NCBI GenBank assembly: GCA_964016885.1
Contig: OZ024742.1
Span: 361,029,573 to 361,093,572 of the forward strand
From: Eledone cirrhosa
Lineage: Eukaryota > Mollusca > Cephalopoda > Octopoda > Eledonidae
Direction: 5' to 3'
Length of the DNA stretch: 64,000 nucleotides
Under the pieces are notes generated by a model that saw nothing but the letters and a program-made list of their open reading frames with translations, was not told the DNA's origin and searched no databases. Positions 19,320 through 30,229 of this stretch are shown in pieces. The translations under genes were made by a program, and so were the position numbers. Each line of letters starts with the position of its first letter. The first letter of the stretch is position 1.

Positions 19320-19614
19320 CATCATCATTTCATTTTACGTCCACTTTTCCCTGCTTGCAAGGGTGGGACGGGAACTGATTCTGGCTTGATTTCTACAGCT
19401 GGATGCCCTTCCTAACACCAACCTCATTTACAGTGAGTGCTGGGTGCTCTTTTGCCGTGGCACCTCCATGACCACTTTACAGCTGAGTAAACTGGAGCAA
19501 TGTGAAATAAAGTGTCTTGCTCAAGGAAACAACACATCACCCGGTCTGAGAATTGAACTCACAACCTTTCGATTACAAGGCCAGTGCTCTAACCACTAAG
19601 CCATGTGCCTCAAA
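19320..19614 (-). mobile_element. SINE-A copy, short central deletion
   Basis: Complete head and tail in minus orientation, lacking the GATGATAGGGACT inverted segment. 5' side abuts (AT)n at 19615-19635. Confidence 0.9.
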
Positions 19615-19671
19615 TATATATATATATATATATCATCACCATTGTTGTTTTGACGTCTACTTTCCATATAT

Positions 19672-21036
19672 CATCATTACCGTTTTATATCCATTCTTCC
19701 ACGCTAGCATGGGTTAGATGAGTTGTCCTGTTTGGAGCAATGCCAGGTCAGGTGACCATGTCTTATTCATATGGGAACTGATTTTGGCTTGATTTCTACA
19801 GCTGGATGCCCTTCCTAACACTAACCTCATTTACAGTGAGTACTGGGTCTTTTTTACCGTGGCGCCTACACGGCCACTTTAGAGTGTGGACTGGGTGCTG
19901 TTTTGTCGTGACACCTCCACAACCACTTCACAGTTGAGGGGGGGGGGGCATATTGTCTATATGCTTCAGATTTGGCTTGTACCGATGGGAAGCTCGGTCT
20001 TCTGTAATACTGCGTAAGGCCACAGGTCTCGGTCCTGCGTCATCGCCTTTGAGAGGTGCAATTGGGTACGGTCGGCTTTTATCACCTCATTCCAGGGCAT
20101 CAATCGACTTTTGGCATTCTGCACCTTTTTATGCAGGTGTCATCCTTCATACACATCACATGTCCATACCAACGCAACATCCTCTCCTGCACACAGCATT
20201 TGATTCCTCTTATGCTCAGTCTCTCTCTCAATTCTTTTTATGCCTTGCCGTTCGCGTATATTACTATTACACATCGATCAGAGCATACAAACTTTGTTTC
20301 TTTCTAATCTATGCAAGTCTTCTACACACAACGCCCAGGTCTCACTACTATGTAGCATTGCTGTTCGTATACACGCATCATACAGTCTGCCTTTCATTTT
20401 GAGGGAAAAGCCTTTTGCAGTTAGCAGTGGCAGTAGCTCCCTGAATTTCTTCCATTCCATTCTTACCCTGGTTACTGTACTTTCAGCACCCACTGCTAAT
20501 TCGGTAGCCTAGGTAGCAGAAGCTGTCTACTGTTTCAACAGAGCCCTTCCAGAGTTTGGTAGTGCTTGTTTCCTGTGGCCGTATGCTGCTTACTGTCCCT
20601 GTGTAACTGCTACTTGTAAAGCCTACATTCCTAACTAAGCTTCCTGAGATCCCACTACATCCCTCATGTACCTATAGTTTCCATTTGGGGCAGAGGATGG
20701 AATTCCTACCTATACCCTTTGTACATACAGAGCAAGGCCATTTCCCTGAGGGGATCTGGGTTCTGTTTTCTCATCTACTTAGGAGGACCTTAGTCTCTAT
20801 CAGGTTGACTTTGAGAGCCCTTCTTTCTAGTCACTGCTTCCATGTTTTGAATTTCTTCTCTAGTTCCTCCATAGATTCAGCTATAAGTGTAAGATCATCT
20901 GTCTACAGAAGTTCCTATATGCATCCGGTCTTAAACTCCTCTGTTATAGCCTGCAATACTATAACAAACAGGAGAGGGCTAAGGACAGAGCCTTGGTGGA
21001 CACCAACCTGTATGCTAAATTCCTCGCTATATTCAT
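19672..21036 (-). pseudogene. RTE-a copy D, decayed and truncated
   Basis: Minus strand; the 3' UTR (19672-19965) keeps the (ATG)n end, the CCATGCTAGCGTGGAAGAAT-like block, GAAGGGCATCCAGC and a G/C homopolymer near 19937. The C-terminal coding part reads [20 protein letters not shown] and [20 protein letters not shown], then upstream a PHD-like finger with substituted cysteines, and the end of the RT near 21030. Frameshifts and stops break it. The 5' side breaks at (AT)n. Probably the same lineage as copies A and B but older. Confidence 0.85.
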
Positions 21037-21037
21037 T

Positions 21038-21069
<32 letters not shown>
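21037..21069. repeat. (AT)n microsatellite
   Basis: AT run at the broken 5' end of copy D. Confidence 0.95.
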
Positions 21070-21072
<3 letters not shown>

Positions 21073-22554
21073 AAATATGGTTTTACAAAGAGTGCATGCT
21101 TCCATTTCCAAATCATCTTGTTTATGAAATATTAATTTTTCCCACCATATTTACAGTTTTACTACAAGATTCCAATTCACAATCAGTAGGTTCTGTAGAA
21201 TAATCACACAAAAGGAAAACTTATTAGTTTGTACTTGTATTGAACTGATCATTAAACATCAATGTCATCTTGATTCTTTTTGTTATGTTTGTCTCTACAG
21301 AAGTTCAATATTTCAATCCAAGTTGCTGAATAACTTCTTTTCAAATCAAATTATGATTTTAAATTTCTGGAGAGAACTTACTCCTGAAGAATGTATCTCA
21401 TGTAAGTTTGGTAAAGTAATATGTATTCCATCAGAAAAATAGCTTCCTATAAAAATTGTTACTCCATTGGAATCTATATGGCATCATCATCATTGTTATA
21501 ATCATCATCATCTAATGAAAATAATTGACACTTGCTTCAGGTAAAGTGGCACATCCACAACACCTCTCATTCTATAATAAATATCTTACAGTCAACAGCA
21601 CTTGTGACTCCAATATCTTTTATCAGAGACATTATCAAGGTTTTAGAAGGATGCTTATATTCCATCCTCCCATGGGTTGGTTCCATATGACAAGTTAGTT
21701 CTTTAGTATAATATATTTATAGTAAATGTAGCTATTATTTCTCCTCTCTTCAGATGGGTCTAAATGCTGTCAATAGACTGTACTTGGCTCCACTATGCTA
21801 GAAAGAATAGTACATTAATGCTTATAATATAACAGAAAAGAATAATAGCAATGGAATTATGTGGTTTTAGATGAAATACAGAAGGAATGGCATTGGCTGA
21901 AAGCAAGGCTGGTCTGAAACTAAACACCAACAACATAGAAACATAGTATAATGTATGAAGAACACTGTTTTATAGTTTTACTGAAATTAATAAAAAACCT
22001 CACAGTGGATGCAACCTATTTAAAACACTTAGCATAGATTAAGCTAAGGTCTACTCACACTACATTGTATATGAGATTCCATACTGAGATTATTCTCATG
22101 CTGAAATCATTTATGACGTTTGCAATACAAATATTAGGAGAACAACTCTTTCATTCTATAAACAAGATAAAAGACTGAATCTATAGAGAATATCTGTAAA
22201 TTAGGTGATATCCACATCACATCTCTGTTAAATAGCTGTATTATGATATCCACAGATCTGGTCACTGACCATCAATACAAATAGCCATAACCTTTAATCT
22301 CAATTAGTTATATACATAATCACAAGGTATTCCAATGTAAGAGCTAACCAAAGATAATATCTATGTAGATGTTGATGTATACATGTAGGTATTTAGAAAG
22401 AATATCTCATATCAGAAGAGATTCATTTGTATTATTTTAGTATAAAATACTAAAGACACAGAGTTTTATATTTTAAATATGAAAGTATTCTGCTGAATTC
22501 CATTGATTTCTATTTACAAATTATTGGTTGATCCAAAATATCAAATAAAAGATA
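21070..22554. other. AT-rich stretch without recognised features
   Basis: No motif-bearing ORF, SINE or array seen. Confidence 0.5.
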
Positions 22555-22880
22555 TGAATCTTGTGGGACTACGGAGCCAGAAGTGCAGGGAAGATCTTAA
22601 TGGAAGTCAGGGGTCGGTGTGGTCACATCAAAAGTGCAGGCTGGGTCTCCCCCGTGGTTCATGAGGAGAGAGAGTGTGGATGTCCTGTGATGACGGGTAT
22701 GAATGAGTGTGTAAGTTTTCCTATGTTCTTTGGCCAGATGCGAAACAGGTGAGCATCATGCAGGGAGATTCAGTCCGGACATGAGTGGAGATGCAAAGGT
22801 AGGTCCCTTTGCTTCTTACAAAAAATCTAGGTCCATATGGCTGAAAAGCAAGCATGTTAGCCACATAGCCTTCCTTGCAC
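22555..22880. other. GC-richer island of unknown nature
   Basis: GC is visibly higher than either flank. The plus strand has a 63-residue frame (22561-22752) with no recognised motif, and splice-donor-like AGGTGAGC (22747-22754) and AGGTAGG steps. Could be an exon, but composition alone is weak; an unclassified repeat is as likely. Confidence 0.3.
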
Positions 22881-22954
22881 CCATATAAATTTGTTGCGTT
22901 ATCACAATATAAAAATAAACACGTTAAAAGTAGTAAACGTATTTGTCATACAGA

Positions 22955-23590
22955 GAATAGCTAAGAATAAAAGGAATTGAATGCAGCATGGAAGAGAGAT
23001 AACTGTGCAGGTATGGTCATGTGATGGATAAAAGGAGACAGATTTGCATAAAAAAAAGAACAGATCCTCATGAAGGAGATAATATATGACTGAGCTAACT
23101 ACTAATATACCCTAATAGAAAAGACCAGTTCACCGGTACAAGCATTCTGACACTAAAAGTAAATATGATTTGAACAGAGACTATAAGTTTCAACAAATCT
23201 TTAGTCTAAGTGAGCATGTGGAAGTTTTATGATAAAATGCCTTAGTACACCCTGTAAAGTGTTAGCGCAATAATAATACACATCCACTCCCCTGAGTGAA
23301 GTGGGGGTGCAGATACCATGAAAAACTACACTGAGTACACTGTGTAAATATATAGTGCAGATGCCATGAAAAAAATGCTCCCTGTACACTCTGAAAAGAG
23401 GTAGTGGTGGTGCCACAAATAAATGCTCCCAATGGAGTATGTGAGGTGATTAATATTAAGAATGCATGCCAAATATGGTATTAAGAGAAAAAGAAGGTTG
23501 ATCTAACACATTTGGTCTCAGATGGAGACAATAAGTTTAACCTATACCAACATGGAAAATGGGCACAAAAATAATGCTAAATAGAACATG
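22955..23590 (+). pseudogene. RTE-a-like C-terminus and 3' UTR, very diverged
   Basis: AATAAAAGGAATTGAATGCA, GTATGGTCATGTGATG and GATTTGCATAAAAAAAAGAA align with the RTE segment encoding RGIKC...WYGHVM...CIKRC; frames are destroyed. Downstream, repeated GTGCAGATACCATGAAAAA and GTAGTGGTGGTGCCACAAAT resemble the RTE 3' UTR, ending near CCAACATGGAAAATGGGCAC. Confidence 0.5.
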
Positions 23591-23789
23591 GTCATTTGAC
23601 ACCCAGTAATATATGGGTTTAAATAGTATTACAGTTAAATATTTTTTTAATTCATTTTGTAAAAGCAAATTGCAAAATTTGTAGATAGTGGACATAAATT
23701 GTAGATTAAACCAATTAAAATTAGTTAGTATTGTTACTTAGACACAAATTATTCCCGATTGAGACAAAATATAAACAAAGACTTCTAGC

Positions 23790-24060
23790 TGGTGCTACCC
23801 TATGTATATCTATATCTAGGACAACCACTGGACAGATTTCATGGGCAAAAGCAACTGGCAGATGACCCAGGAGTGAACCATGAGTAAGATGATTGGATAA
23901 CATTTATGAGTTAGACTGGTCTTGCTTGGGGATCCAGCTGGATCAGTTGGAAGTGGTTGCTTCTGACAAGACCCACTGGAAGAAGTATTTGAGAACTCTG
24001 CCCTCTCGACCCTCTCAGGAATAAGTGAGTGAAGAAGAGGAAGATAACCTTATCCAATGA
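23790..24060 (+). pseudogene. RTE-e C-terminal fragment
   Basis: One frame resembles the end of another RTE lineage: DRFHGQKQLADDPG then a line ending in LGDPAGSVGSGCF-like DNA, best read at nucleotide level as GACAGATTTCATGGGCAAAA, CTGGATCAGTTGGAAGTGGT, TGCTTCTGACAAGACCCACT and CCCTCTCAGGAATAAGTGAG. Same blocks recur at 43145-43410 and, inverted, at 35465-35720 and 41365-41480. Confidence 0.6.
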
Positions 24061-24865
24061 GTCCTTTGTATTTTAAGACAATACGGTATGATTTAAAGGA
24101 TTTCAACTTTTATTTCTAGCTGAATAAAAGTCAGCCTGCCAATTTCAACATAAACTGAGCTCACGATAGAGATACATCAATCTACATGAAAGCATAATTC
24201 AAAATAACAATTTTTTTGAAAAATTAGAATTCTCAAAGCTTCTTACATTATCACAAAGACTCACATTTAAAGTGGAGGGTAGGTGTAAATGAGAGAGCAC
24301 ACCACATAGAAACCAACATGTTAAAACAGTTTACATAATGCCCCCCAGGTGTATTTCAGTTTGATGTTTCATCTTGCAAGCACAAAGACATGTACAGTAT
24401 TTTAAAGAAAACATAGGATGAAAGGAAAATGTAAAAATATTAGTAAGAATTCTGTGATTTATTTGAAAACCAACATCAAAAGATAATTTTCAAGAGAGAA
24501 ATAATTCCACTGAGTATTTTGTGTGTTTAATACTATTCAATCTACACGTTTGAATTGATATTAAGTAAAATAAAACAATGATTTATGATGAGCCAATCTT
24601 TTAGATGTGCAATTATCAATTACTACTAATGTCAGGAATAAAATGAAAAATTTATAAAAATTCCAATTGTGCATGTGAAAGGCAGTTTGGAAGATTGTCA
24701 AAATTACATCAAACTAATAAATATATTATGTTCGACCACATGAAAATATATACACAACAACATATATTTGTAAAATCATTACAAAGAAACTTTTAAGCAG
24801 CTGTGCATAAATATGCATGTATATTTTTATTAGGTTTGGTATATACAATCGCCCACCCCCTTCTC
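24061..24865. other. AT-rich stretch without recognised features
   Basis: Nothing recognisable. Confidence 0.5.
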
Positions 24866-24866
24866 C

Positions 24867-24899
<33 letters not shown>

Positions 24900-25051
24900 T
24901 ATACACACACACACACATGTATATATATATATATATACACACACACACATATATCCAAACCGTGCTAGCAGGGAAAATGGATGCTAAATAGTAATTATGA
25001 TGACATTGCATAGACATACGTGTGTGTGTGTGTGTGTACATGCATAAACTT

Positions 25052-25100
<49 letters not shown>

Positions 25101-25115
25101 CACATATACACACAA
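24866..25115. repeat. Compound (CT)n/(AT)n/(CA)n microsatellites with RTE tail end
   Basis: Simple repeats at 24866-24955 and 25020-25115. Between them CCAAACCGTGCTAGCAGGGA and AAATGGATGCTAAATAG look like a decayed RTE 3' terminus. Confidence 0.8.
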
Positions 25116-25203
25116 TGCTGTGTTAGTTTGGAAAATATAAATCATGTGCTTACCAATTATATAATCAATTTTTTATTGTTTGAAAACACTCAACCATACT
25201 ATA

Positions 25204-25560
25204 CAAAAGTACACAGCTACCTGTATATACACAAACAGCTACCTACATGTACACAGTTAGCTACCTACATGTACATAGTTAGCTATCTACATGTACACAG
25301 ATAGCTACCTACATGTACACAGAGAACCACCTTCATGTACACAGCTACCTACATGTACACAGATACCTACATGTACACAGATAGCGACCTACATGTACAC
25401 AGATAGCGACCTACATGTACACAGATAGCTACCTACATGTACACAGAGAACCACCTTCCTGTACACAGCTACCTACATGTACACAGATAGCGATCTACAT
25501 GTACACAGATAGTGACCTACATGTACACAGACAGCTACTTACATGTACGTAGACAGCTGT
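25204..25560. repeat. 22-bp minisatellite (ACATGTACACAGATAGC type)
   Basis: About 16 imperfect units of CTACATGTACACAGATAGCT plus AC, with 18-nt and 40-nt variants (CTTCATGTACACAGCTAC). Each unit has the palindrome ACATGT. Confidence 0.9.
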
Positions 25561-26059
25561 CTATGTGCCTCGCCTAATAGAAAAATATATTATTATATAA
25601 ATCCTTACAAATGTACTATCGTTTTTATCATATTCCGTTTGGCTCTATGTAGGTAAATGCTAAATAAACATACATATATCTTTAATAGTCAATCATGCCA
25701 AGTTTGCTACACTATAGTTGGTACTATTGCTAATATAACACATTAGTATTTCTTTATATTTCTTTACATTTTGAACTTAAATCACACTAATGTTAGTTTT
25801 GCCTTTAATTTTTCAACTCTTGAGTGTGTGCTTCTGTGTTTGGTGAACCTGTCAACCACTTATATCTTGTCTATTTTCACTGACTTAAGTTTCCTATTAT
25901 ATATTTCTGTGTTCAGAATGATGCATGACATAATTTTTAACAATTATTATGAGTCTGTAGTTGTTAGAAACTCTGGAGAATCAACCCATCTCTTGGTGCA
26001 TTTTCTACCCATTAACAGCTTTGGGAAAGCTCTCGATGGTTATGTGAAAATCCCTTAGG
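25561..26059. other. AT-rich stretch without recognised features
   Basis: The 25771-26058 frame (95 codons) is open but hydrophobic by composition and has no motif I recognise. It may be the decayed 3' part of the RT relic that follows. Confidence 0.4.
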
Positions 26060-26490
26060 ATAGTCTGTTTTACTTTAGTAATGACTTAAAAGCTGCCATC
26101 AATGGCAAATTATATGTATATCGAGTAAGCTACTGTTAATAGCATCATTCATCATTGTTGAAAACATGATGCTGAAGAGTATGAAATCGAGACAATAGCC
26201 ATGCTTGATACGATTTTTGACTAGGATGCTGTTTGATACCTCCCTACCACCCAGTATACAAACCATCAGCTGATGTGTAACTGTTATACTACAGTAATGT
26301 ACACACTTGGACAGCATATTTTCTCCATGATCTTCCAGAAATCTGCCCTACTGATCGTTCTGAAAGCATTTATCAGGTCAACAAAGGGTAGAGTTTGTAG
26401 TACTATTTCTGACAATTTCCTTGCAGTTGAAGACAGCAAATTCATGTCTGCAGATCTATGACTGATATAACATATGTCTAGCAACTCACT
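26060..26490 (-). pseudogene. RTE/BovB-type reverse transcriptase relic (RTE-f)
   Basis: The minus strand carries motif A as FVDLINAFRTISRADFWKIM (family pattern VDL-x-KAFD-x-V-x-R-x-x-LW) and, after a frameshift, motif B as VKNRIKHGYCLDFILFSIMF (family NGVKQGC-x-L-x-P-x-LFS). The catalytic aspartate of motif A is retained but later motifs are lost. Clearly distinct from RTE-a, which has VHQGSVLSP at motif B. Confidence 0.7.
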
Positions 26491-26539
26491 TGGTAAACAC
26501 CCACAAAATTATTAACCATCTTGCCAACAACAACCCTGG

Positions 26540-27055
26540 GTACCGTTTTGATTTCCATGTGTCTAACACACATTAGCATACCACCAAAGTCAGAAAACAG
26601 CACAGCTCCGATGACTTTCGGAAACATTTTTCACGCTCAGAGTTGCTGAAGCATGGAACAAACTACCTGCATCAGTTGTTAGCTGTTGGGACACTGCATC
26701 CTTTAAAACCTCCATGGAACAAACTACCTGTATCAGTTGTTAGCTGTCGAGACACTGCATCCTTTAAAACCTCCATGGAACAAACTACCTGTATCAGTTG
26801 TTAGCTGTCGAGACACTGCATCCTTTAAAACCTCCATGGAACAAACTACCTGTATCAGTTGTTAGCTGTTGAGACACTACATCCTATAAAACCTCCATGC
26901 TTCCTGAGATTCACCAACACTACACCTACGACTCATACACTATTCACTTCCCTGACATTTCTATATTATTCATCTACTATACATGCACCTTTGATGAGTT
27001 GTAGTGCACCTGAGCACTGTACACAATAATTTCATTATTATTATTATTATTATTA
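26540..27055 (+). mobile_element. LINE-J (jockey/CR1-like) 3' end with internal tandem expansion
   Basis: Coding end in one frame: TFFTLRVAEAWNKLPASVVS followed by CWDTASFKTSM, the usual terminus of jockey/CR1-type RT proteins. The 3' UTR follows from 26896 (CACCAACACTACACCTACGA, CACCTTTGATGAGTTGTAGT, CACCTGAGCACTGTACACAA) and the element ends in (ATT)n. The coding end is expanded into four 61-bp units. Confidence 0.75.
26652..26895. repeat. Four tandem 61-bp units within LINE-J
   Basis: Units start at 26652, 26713, 26774 and 26835 with CATGGAACAAACTACCTG. Units 2-4 share TGTATCAG where unit 1 has TGCATCAG, so 2-4 arose from one changed unit. 61 is not a multiple of three, so coding continuity is lost. 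Confidence 0.95.
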
Positions 27056-27163
27056 TATTGATATTACATTGAGTTGCAGATTGTTAAACAGATCATAAAC
27101 CATGGTCCTACTTGTAATAGACTGGAGAAAAATATCTGAGTTATCTGTAAGCCTTGTTATAGG

Positions 27164-27881
27164 CAGGATTGGATTTAGACTTTGCAAGGCCTGGGGTGCC
27201 TCATACAAAGAAATTAGAATACATAGCTGCATGGTAGTGAGACATGGGTAGCAACTGCAGAGGATATGCAACGGTTGGAGAGAAATGAAGCAAGCATGCT
27301 CTGTTGGATGTGCAATGTCAATGCGCCTGAATAACCAAGCATAGATGAGTTGAGAGAGAAACTGAGTATAAGAGAGATAAGTTGTGGTGTGCAGGAGAGA
27401 AGACTGAGATGGTATGGACATGTGATGCGCATGGAGGATGACCACTGGGTAAAGAAGTGCCAAGAAATCCCAGTGGAAGGAAGAAGCAGTAGAGAAAGAC
27501 CACAAAAAAACATGGGCGGAGGTGGTGAGAGCAGACCTCAGATCGCTGAAACTCATGGTGGAGATGACGAAGGACCGTGACAAGTGGAGAGATGCTGTGC
27601 TAAATAGGACCCATCCCACCCTTGCAAGCAGGGAAGCAGACGTAAAATGATGATGATGATGATGATAGCAAATCACCTGAATTTTACATATCAAAGTTAG
27701 CTTAGCACAAGTAATTGAAATAGAAAATTTCTACATACAGGTATTAAATTCAAAAATTATAACCAGCTGAGGGCACAAATAAATTGTAATTGCCATCACT
27801 GGTGGGCCATTCACTGCACGGAGCCCAGGGAGATTTCCCCCCTATGACCCCCCCCCCCCCCCCCCATTTAATCCGACCCTA
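27164..27881. mobile_element. hAT-like non-autonomous element with nested RTE
   Basis: Flanked by a perfect 8-bp duplication GTTATAGG (27156-27163 and 27882-27889). Ends CAGGATTGGATT and the complement TAGGGTCGGATT are imperfect terminal inverted repeats. Excluding the nested RTE-c fragment the element is about 280 bp, with a C run at 27848-27865 near one end. No transposase. Confidence 0.7.
27228..27668 (+). pseudogene. RTE-c C-terminal fragment inserted in the hAT-like element
   Basis: Encodes, with breaks, [72 protein letters not shown]: the same protein family as 60113-60945. A frameshift lies in the ACCACAAAAAAACATGGG run. The tail CCCATCCCACCCTTGCAAGC and AGACGTAAAATGATG equals the terminal ~50 bp of SINE-A. 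Confidence 0.85.
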
Positions 27882-27889
27882 GTTATAGG

Positions 27890-28730
27890 AGTACCTGCAA
27901 ATAGTTAAATAGATAAACAAAGGCCCTAATAGTGATGGACTAGAAAGAAATCTTTAAGTTATCAGTTATTTGCCAATCTTACCAATACCTTTTTTTTGTG
28001 TAAGTAATAAATGTCAATAACCTTATGAAAGATGATGCAAATAACTTGATTGTAGACAAGCTTCAATGCATCATAGAACTGTTTCATTTCCTGTTTGTCC
28101 ACTTACTTATTAATCATGTTTAATGTTGCATTTGTTTGAAGCCTTGCTTGCAATATGTTTTAGATATGGATAAAGAATTTTTTTTTTATTTGTTGATAAT
28201 GAAAAACTTTGATTGGAGTAAAGTCACAAATATTTATCAGCAACTAACATCCTTCTAAGTGCCTGGCTCAATGTATTTTAGATCAGATCAGTGGACATTG
28301 GCTTGGAAGAAAGCCCATAGTTCTCCATGGTACTCAATAGATTCTGAATCCTGCTGTCCAGATATGTCAATATCAGTCACAATTATCTTATCTTTGGATT
28401 TAGAGACATTGAATATTTGACACACATCTCTGTCTTTGTGGGTTTCTCACATTTGGTTTTTATCTAATAATCTGTCCAACAATCAGCACTGCATATAAAA
28501 GGGCTGGTCATTTGATTGGTCAAAAAAAATTATGATTCCATTTGTCTTTCCCCTACTGATGCTATCTGTCAGTTGCTACTTCTAGCAGAATCATCACTGT
28601 TTCTGGTGATAGGTGGTAGAACTTGTACTCACAACACAGAAGTCCAGAACAATGGATCCAATGTACTTACTATTTAATCCATTGCATTAACCACTCTCAC
28701 AATTCTCTCTCTCTCATATATATATATATA
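27890..28730. other. AT-rich stretch, possible decayed SINE near 28600
   Basis: Mostly featureless. GTACTCACAACACAGAAGTC and CCATTGCATTAACCACTCTC near 28630-28700 resemble an inverted tRNA-like head; too weak to assign. A (CT)n-(AT)n run precedes R4. Confidence 0.4.
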
Positions 28731-28830
28731 ACAAAGGAAGTGTGGTAAGGAACCAGGTGGACCATAATGCACCAAGGTACTCGATACTTAGGGTAGTAGA
28801 GTGGGTAATAGGAAAATAGTCAGGACTCCG
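28731..28830 (+). repeat. Dispersed repeat R4, copy 1
   Basis: TGTGGTAAGGAACCAGGTGG, ACCATAATGC, GTACTCGATACTTAGGGTAG and TGGGTAATAGGAAAATAGT are the complement of 46200-46297. Confidence 0.7.
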
Positions 28831-28916
28831 ACAGCTGAGCTCCGGCCGTTTCAACAGCTAAGTCTGACCAAGCTGTCAAATCGGCCAGAGATCAGCCGTC
28901 GGGGTTCTGAATATGT

Positions 28917-28919
28917 CCC

Positions 28920-28955
<36 letters not shown>

Positions 28956-29008
28956 TGTATGTATGTATGTATGTATGTATGTATGTATGTATGTATGTAT
29001 GTATGTAT
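28917..29008. repeat. (TATG)n microsatellite
   Basis: About 22 near-perfect TATG units; tetranucleotide, so all three frames stay open and give spurious ORFs. Confidence 0.97.
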
Positions 29009-29016
29009 ATATACAT

Positions 29017-30005
29017 ACTGATATAACACCTGCAACCCTGATGGTATCCAATGATGTTGACTTGTTCTTCTTTTTGGTAAATATCATCTTGGTTAAGAGA
29101 GTGGGACTGGCTTCGTGCAGAGCCTTTGCTCACTATAAAAGCTTCACGGCACAGGCATTGCTTTATATCTGGATATCTCTCTTCCCGTTTCATCACAGGG
29201 TACCAATGGGCCCAGCACTATATGTCAATAATTGTCACAAGTATAGTGTTTGTACCAGAGTTTTCAAGTCGCTGGCTGGATTAAATAGTCACACTCGTTC
29301 AGCGCATCGGTAGGAGTTCTCTTACATGGATATAAAGTAGTGGCCGTACTCGAAAACGAGTTGGCAGCCACCACCATGTATGTATGGTCAGGTCACCAGT
29401 TGGTGCTACTGGTAACATGTATCCCAGTACAACCTGTCTCATGGTCGAGTCGTTGGCGACTAAACTGGCAACCTCACCCAGGTTTCTTGGTGAGGAGGGT
29501 GACTTTTGACATCCTGCAGGACTAAAAACAAAACCTGTCAAAGGGCAAAGGAGCTCTTAAGAGTCAATGACCATTCAAAATCACCGGGAGAGATGACCCC
29601 TTAGCTTTTGTCAAGGCAGAATTCTAGGAGAAGGAAAACTCTGATATAACACTAGCAACCCTGATGGTATCCAATGATGTTGACTTGTTCTTCTTTTTGG
29701 TAAATATCATCTTGGTTAAGAGAGTGGGACTGGCTTTGTGCAGTGCCTTTGCTCACTATAAAAGCTTCACGGCACAGGCATTGCTTTATATCTGGAGATC
29801 TCTCTGCACTTGTCATCACATGGTACCATGGGTCCAGCACTATGTGTCAATAATTGTCACAAGTGTATTTTTGTACCAGAGTTTTCAAGTCGCTGGCTGG
29901 ACTAAAAAGTCATATTCGTTCAGCGCATCGGTAGGGGTTCTCCTACATGGATATAAAGTAGTGGCCGTACTCGAAAACGAGTTGGCAGCCACCATGTATG
30001 TATGT
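29017..30005 (+). mobile_element. LINE-Z relics in an A-B-A arrangement
   Basis: Block A (29017-29395 and 29641-30005) begins CTGATATAACAC and contains TTGACTTGTTCTTCTTTTTG, CACTATAAAAGCTTCACGGC, and GAAAACGAGTTGGCAGCCAC before (ATGT)n. Block B (29396-29640) starts GTCAGGTCACCAGTTGGTGC and ends AGAATTCTAGGAGAAGG. Near the end of A one frame reads CTRVFKSLAGLNSHTRSAHR and a stop: a C2H2 zinc-finger pattern, with different copies each missing one cysteine. A zinc-finger C-terminus is compatible with a LINE ORF, but no RT is visible, so the class is inferred. Confidence 0.55.
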
Positions 30006-30229
30006 ATGTTTGTTCTTCTGGTTTTATAATTTCACAAAGTTTTACCAATAGAGAGAGAGAGTCGGTTTCTAACATAGACACAAGACTCTCTCATTGGAAT
30101 TTACACAACATCAACTAGGTAGATATGTATGTATGCATGCATGTGTAGATATGGATGTTATTGTATGTGTGAATGTGGATGTTTTGAGTTGTATGTGTGC
30201 ATGTGCATATGCTTTGCATCTGTACATGT
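30006..30229. other. Flank with (ATGT)n and (AG)n pieces
   Basis: Short simple-repeat segments; no gene. Confidence 0.6.
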
